Positions 59,561 to 64,000 of a stretch of 64,000 nt of DNA are shown in pieces. Below the pieces are notes generated by a model, which saw only the letters and a program-made list of their open reading frames with translations, had not been told where the DNA came from and searched no databases. Each line of letters begins with the position of its first letter. Positions within the stretch are counted from its first letter, which is position 1. The stretch lies in assembly GCA_022828595.1 (NCBI GenBank), contig JAKGHH010000003.1, positions 60,625,759 through 60,689,758 of the forward strand, in the 5' to 3' direction. This DNA is from Nelumbo lutea. Taxonomy: Eukaryota; Streptophyta; Magnoliopsida; Proteales; Nelumbonaceae. Both the position numbers and the translations under genes were made by a program.

Positions 59561-61095
59561 AGTCATTAAAATGTGTCTTCCTGGGATACTCTCGTCTCCA
59601 AAAAGGGTACATGTGTTTTTCTACTCTCTTGAACAGGTACCTTGTGTCAGTTGATGTTACATTCCATGAACATCTTCCTTTCTTTACTGCTCCATCTACA
59701 CCTGTGTGTCCACAAGAGGATGATGATCTACTAGTGTATCATGTCACCGGTCCAGACGGTAGTGTTGTTCCAATACCCCCACCACCACCTTCTCAACCAA
59801 AACTACCTATTACTCAAGTCTATTCTCGACGACCTAATCCTCCTGTGACAAGTCCGGCACCGGTCTCTTCTTCGTCATCAGATCTAATGCCCAGTGATAT
59901 TGATTTACCTATTGCTCTTCGGAAAAGTAAACATCAATGTACTTATCCAATTTCCTCTTATGTTACTTATGATTGTTTGTCCTCTATTTCTTGTTCGTTT
60001 GTTGCCTCTCTTGATTCTGTAGGGATTCCCAAAACTGTTCACCATGCTTTATCCCATCTTGGGCGGCGTGATGCCATGCTTGAGGAAATGAATGCCTTGA
60101 CTGAGAATGGTACTTGGGATCTGATCGATTTACCTACTGGTAAGAAAGCGGTTGGATGCAAGTGGGTCTTTGCAGTCAAATTTAATTCTGATGGATCAGT
60201 GGCTCGCCTAGTGGCCAAAGGCTATGCACAGACATATGGAGTGGACTATTCTGATACTTTCTCCCATGTAGCAAAATTGACTTTAGTTCGATTATTTATT
60301 CCTCTTGCAGCTACATATGATTGGCCACTTTACCAGCTTGATATTAAAAATGCTTTCCTACATGGAGTTCTTCAGGAGGAGGTTTATATGGAGCAACCAC
60401 CTGGGTTTGTTGCTCAGGGGGAGTCTAGGAAAGTTTGTCATCTTCGAAAATCGTTGTATGGACTAAAACAGAGTCCTCGAGCTTGGTTTGGAAAATTCAG
60501 TCAAGCAGTAGAGAGGTTTGGAATGAGGAAGTGCAAATCTGACCATACTGCTTTCTATAAGCAGTCCACGTTTGGCATCATTCTATTTGTTGTATATGTA
60601 GACGATATTGTTATCACTGGGAGTGACACGAAGGGAATCTCATCCTTGAAATCCTTCTTGCAGAGCCAGTTCAATACTAAAGATTTGGGGCACCTAAATT
60701 ACTTCTTGGGGATTGAGGTAGCAAGGAGTAAAAGAGGCAGTTTCCTTTCTCAGAGGAAGTATGTTTTGGACCTGTTAACAGAAACTGGGAAACTGAGAAT
60801 CAAACCATGCAATACTCCAATGCTTCCTAACCAACAAGTCACAAAGGATGGAGATGCTTTTGATGATCCTGAACGATATAGAAGATTAGTTGGAAAGTTG
60901 AACTATCTCACAGTGACTCGTCCAGACATTGCTTACTCAATTAGTATTGTAGGTCAATTTATGTCCTCACCTACAGTGCATCATTGGGCAAACTTAGAAC
61001 AAATCTTGTGTTACTTGAAAGGAGCTCCTAGACGGGGGATACTGTATCGGAATCATGGTCACAGTAACATTGAGTGTTTTTCTGATGCGGACTGA
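59173..61095 (+). pseudogene. copia integrase end, reverse transcriptase and start of RNase H
   Basis: This 640-codon open stretch runs from the integrase core through the RT. RT motifs are GCKWVFAVKFNSDGS, RLVAKGYAQTYGVDYSDTFS, YQLDIKNAFLHGVLQEEVYM, KSLYGLKQSPRAWF and the catalytic box VVYVDDIVITG (about 60586-60618). YFLGIEVARSKRGSFLSQRK follows. RNase H begins at ECFSDAD and ends at a TGA in place of the conserved Trp codon (61094). Confidence 0.93.
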
Positions 61096-61547
61096 GCAAG
61101 TTCCAAGATTGATCAAAGGTCCACTACTGGTTATTGTGTTTTCGTTGGTGGTAATCTAGTTTCGTGGAAGAGTAAGAAGCAAAATGTGGTGTTGCGATCT
61201 AGTGCAAAATCTGAGTATAGAGCAATGGCACAAGCTTCGTGTGAGGTTATGTGGGTTTCTCAACTCTTACTGAGGTCGGTCTTAAAGTCTTAGTTCCAGC
61301 GAAGCTATGGTGCGATAATCAAGCTATGATTCATATTGCTTCGAATCCAGTTTTTCATGAACGAACTAAACATATCGAAATAGACTATCATTTCGTTCGT
61401 GAGAAAATTCAACAAAACTTGATCTCTACAGCATATGTGAAGATTGGAGAGCGGTTAGGAGATATCTTTACAAAAGCTCTTAATGGAGCTCGGATTTCTT
61501 ATATTTGTAACAAGCTGGGCATGATTGACATCTATGCTCCATCTTGA
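61096..61547 (+). pseudogene. copia RNase H, C-terminal part
   Basis: After the stop, STTGYCVFVGGNLVSWKSKK and [19 protein letters not shown] continue the domain. A shift near 61250 leads to [20 protein letters not shown] and [13 protein letters not shown], then the C-terminus DIFTKAL. The catalytic residues are present but in two frames. Confidence 0.88.
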
Positions 61548-61553
61548 GGGGAA
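61543..61553 (+). promoter_or_regulatory. copia polypurine tract
   Basis: TTGAGGGGAAG immediately precedes the 3' LTR and overlaps the pol stop codon. Confidence 0.9.
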
Positions 61554-61832
61554 GTGTTACGAAATTATAGGTTGTAAATATGTAGTATTAGCCCAATTAG
61601 GAATAACTTGATTATAGGAAATATTCTTTCTTTGACTTTCTTCCTATTTTAGTATCTACAAGGCTGTATGACTTTCTTCCTTTTTTGTATTTGTTGTATG
61701 ATTTTCTTCCTTTTTTGTATCTGCAAGGCTGTATGATTTTCTTCCTTTTTAGTATCTACAAGGTTGTATATATATATGTACTACTTTCTCAATAGAAAGA
61801 CATCAATTTCTTCTAATTCTTGTTCTATCACA
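61554..61832 (+). repeat. 3' LTR of the copia element
   Basis: Near-identical to 56679-56959. One internal ~35-bp unit is shortened (TTTGTTGTATG). Confidence 0.95.
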
Positions 61833-63139
61833 CTCTTAATGATTCTCCCACCCCTATTGGCCTCAAATAGAGGGCTAAGGGTCTTCCTCCTTTGTCTTGT
61901 AGGACTCCTATCCTGGATGGCCCTGGGTTCCCAAGTGAGCTACCATCAAAGTTTAGCTTAATTCTTTGTCGTCTTGAAGGTGCCCAATCTTCTTGTGCTA
62001 GAGGCTTGTACCTTGAAGAATTTTCTACTATGTTCCAACCCCTGATTACATCATCAACTGAAAATTCATTAAATAAATCATTGACTTTAATCCAATGTCC
62101 CCTCCATGCACGGGGAACACATCTCTCGTGCCTGTCATGGGGAGATACTCCTAGTGCATGATGAGCTGTGGGGTGTGCTCCATTGGCAGCTGATCCAGTC
62201 CCTTCCCAAACTACCCATAATACTGCTTCTTTTTACAGCTATCCATAGCAATCTCCTTTTCTTTGGTTGTTTAAAGTAGTTTGCTTCAAAGAGTCCTGCC
62301 ACATTAGGAGGGGCCCTGCAACCAAAGAGATGAAAACCACTCCCAAAAATAGAGACAAAGAAGCAAGTGATTAGTAGGTGTTCAGCAGTCTCACCACAAC
62401 CAAAGCAGATGACGCAGGTATAAGGTGATAGGCACCAATTTGGCCTTCTTTTTTGAAGCACACGACAAGTATTGATCCTTTCCTTTTGTGAGCCACTTCC
62501 CAACAAAAAGCCCTCACTTTTGGAGGCATTTGACTACACCAAACCTCTTTGGCTGGAAAAGACCCTACCAAACCCAAGGAACGCAATAGTACATTAAAGA
62601 ATGAAGAGTAAGAAAAAGAAATCAACCAAATTCTACTATCCTCACAAGAAATATCAAGAAAGATCAAGTTCAAAAGAGAAGAAAGTTCATCAATTTCCTC
62701 CATTTCAAACTCCCTCAACTTCAAATCCCAAGAATTTTCATTACCTCAGATATCAGAAATATTTTCCCTTATTCAAAGAGATGGAGTAAATGGATGGGAA
62801 TCTATTCTTGAGAACCAAATCCCCAAACCGCACATTTTCCCAAAAAAGGACTTTATTAACAAAACAAGCATCAAACCTGAAAAAAAAAAAGGAGATAAGA
62901 GAGAGTACCATGTATTTCTTTCCAGGGAAAAGAACGATTCACTCTAGGGTTGAGACGGAGACCAGCATCCCAGCTGTTTGTTGCCCTTCCATGAATGCCC
63001 GCAATCAATTTAAGCCACAAGCTATCCTGCTCTAGTGGCCATCTACACATCCACTTGGCCAATAATGCTAAGTTCCTTTTCTAATATTTCCAATGCCGAG
63101 TCCCCCTTGCTCTTTGCTTCTAGAGACCACCTCTCAATT

Positions 63140-63700
63140 CACCAAGTGATCTTTCTTTGTCTCTCTTGGCTTTCAAAGGAAACCTATCATGATTTTTTCT
63201 AATTTCCTAGCAACCGACCAACCCCCATTGGAACACTAAAGGTAAACAAGTAATAGATTGGCAAATTATCTAGTGCAGATTTGATCAACATAATCCTTCC
63301 TCCTGGAAAGATATAATTCCTTCTAGAGACCACCTCCCTTTTTTTTTTTGATGAATAGACCACCTCCTAATTCACCATGTGATCTTTTTTTCTAATTTCC
63401 TAGAAACCCCTGTTGGAATACTAAAGGTAGACAAGTAATAGATTGGCAAATTAGCTAGCATAGATTTGATCGATGTAATCCTTCATCCTAGTCCTAGAGA
63501 GATATAGTAGAAGCCACTTCCCAATTCACCAAGTGATCATTCTTTGTCTCTCCTAGCTCCCAAAGGAAATCAGATTTTTTCTAGTTTCCTAGTAACCCCC
63601 ATAGGAATACTAAAGATAGAAAAGTAATAAATTGGCAAATTAGCTAGTGTAGATTTGATCAACATAATCCTTCCTCCTAGAGGACTATTTCCTTTTCCAC
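63140..63700. repeat. three tandem copies of a ~187-bp LINE segment
   Basis: TAATAGATTGGCAAATTA-type cores start at 63251, 63436 and 63625 (spacing 185 and 189 bp). The surrounding CACCAAGTGATC..TTTTTTCTAATTTCCTAG and ATTTGATCAACATAATCCTT parts also recur. The units are 80-90 percent alike by eye and lie in the LINE region encoding the segment after RT. Confidence 0.85.
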
Positions 63701-64000
63701 CCTACTAGCTTTTTTACAAATCTTTGTAGGACTAGTTACCAAAAACTCTCAAGGTCTGACTTACCCCTTGCAACAGGACCTGTTGATTCCTACAACACAA
63801 CTTTCAAAATTATTTGTGAGGTTAGTCATCTCTCTCCCCCTCTCCCCTTCAAATCATCTGCAAACTGCAAATGGGCAACCACTCCCCATCTCTTCCCACT
63901 TTCCAAACTCTTAATAGATTGCTCAAACCAGCCCCATGGATATGCCACTAAAACATCTACTACTAGCATGAAAATAAAGGGAGAAATAGGATCCCATTGA

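Larger units (their letters stand above)
56679..61832 (+). mobile_element. complete Ty1/copia retrotransposon nested in a LINE
   Basis: The 5154-bp element has two near-identical LTRs (281 and 279 bp) starting TGTTACGAAA and ending TCTATCACA, and a 5-bp target duplication CTCTT (56674-56678 and 61833-61837). The internal order gag, protease, integrase, RT, RNase H identifies Ty1/copia. It carries about five disabling lesions: frameshifts near 57933, 59165 and 61250, and stops at 58757 and 61094. The LTRs differ by roughly a dozen changes and a short deletion, so it is younger than the LINE and probably younger than the gypsy element. Confidence 0.96.
56340..64000 (-). mobile_element. LINE split by the copia insertion, continues past the window
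   Basis: Minus-strand RNase H is cut in two: LGLHQIEVEGDSKMVI lies at about 56590-56640, and the upstream [15 protein letters not shown] and ALYLRPIGVGESLRAKV lie at about 61840-61960. Joining across the CTCTT duplication restores the order. Further upstream, zf-RVT (about 62380-62560) reads MPPKVRAFCWEVAHKR and CVICFGCGETAEHLLITC. Then WMCRWPLEQDSLWLKLIAGI (62990-63060) and an RT palm QFADD box (about 63845-63860) with DPISPFIFMLVVDVLV (about 63945-63995) appear. A ~187-bp segment is present three times (63140-63700). Confidence 0.85.

Overview
The window is nuclear DNA from a flowering plant. The evidence is spliced genes with GT-AG introns that match plant families, plus plant-type LINEs, Tat-type Ty3/gypsy and Ty1/copia retrotransposons, an Au-like SINE and several MITE families. 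Long introns packed with LINEs suggest a repeat-rich woody species, perhaps an early-diverging eudicot or magnoliid. I cannot name the species from sequence alone.

Three genes look real. (1) A complete class-P alcohol dehydrogenase on the minus strand, 10 exons from 23043 down to 20200, 380 residues, no disabling change. (2) A complete EMC4 subunit of the ER membrane protein complex on the plus strand, 6 exons from 30072 to 39190, 178 residues, with a 5.5-kb third intron and a 2.3-kb fifth intron full of repeats. (3) The last three exons of proteasome subunit beta type-6 (PBA1) on the minus strand (54486 down to 50981). Its 5' exons are not in the window, so the next intron is over 9.5 kb and holds LINEs and a copia element.

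The rest is repeats and gene debris. 1-7500: AT-rich DNA, a Tat-like LTR piece and a decayed LINE hit by a 558-bp MULE-type MITE and a hAT-type MITE. 7519-18289: a whole but inactivated Tat-lineage gypsy element on the minus strand (TSD AAAAC) with gag, protease, RT, RNase H, a second RNase H and integrase, plus a degenerate opposite-strand gene behind its own TATA box. 18300-20200: MITEs. 23760-24825: a Tat-like LTR rich in 15-bp and 49-bp tandem repeats, abutting a coiled-coil gene fragment. 25432-25690: a near-perfect hairpin. 28326-29160: an exostosin-type (GT47) pseudogene. 39625-41353: a long element with hAT-like termini and internal 147-bp repeats. 44781-45625: a 177-bp satellite-like tandem array beside another Tat-like LTR. 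48640-50290: a hAT-like composite with a PPR gene scrap. 51539-64000: PBA1 introns with LINE RNase H/RT remnants, a second hairpin, and a copia element (56679-61832, TSD CTCTT) nested in a LINE.

The real genes are unrelated housekeeping or stress genes (fermentation, ER membrane protein insertion, protein degradation) and form no pathway or cluster. I found no new defence or biosynthetic system. The least ordinary items are the opposite-strand gene of the gypsy element, the two hairpins, the 177-bp array, and ~187-bp tandem duplications that arose in two different LINE segments.
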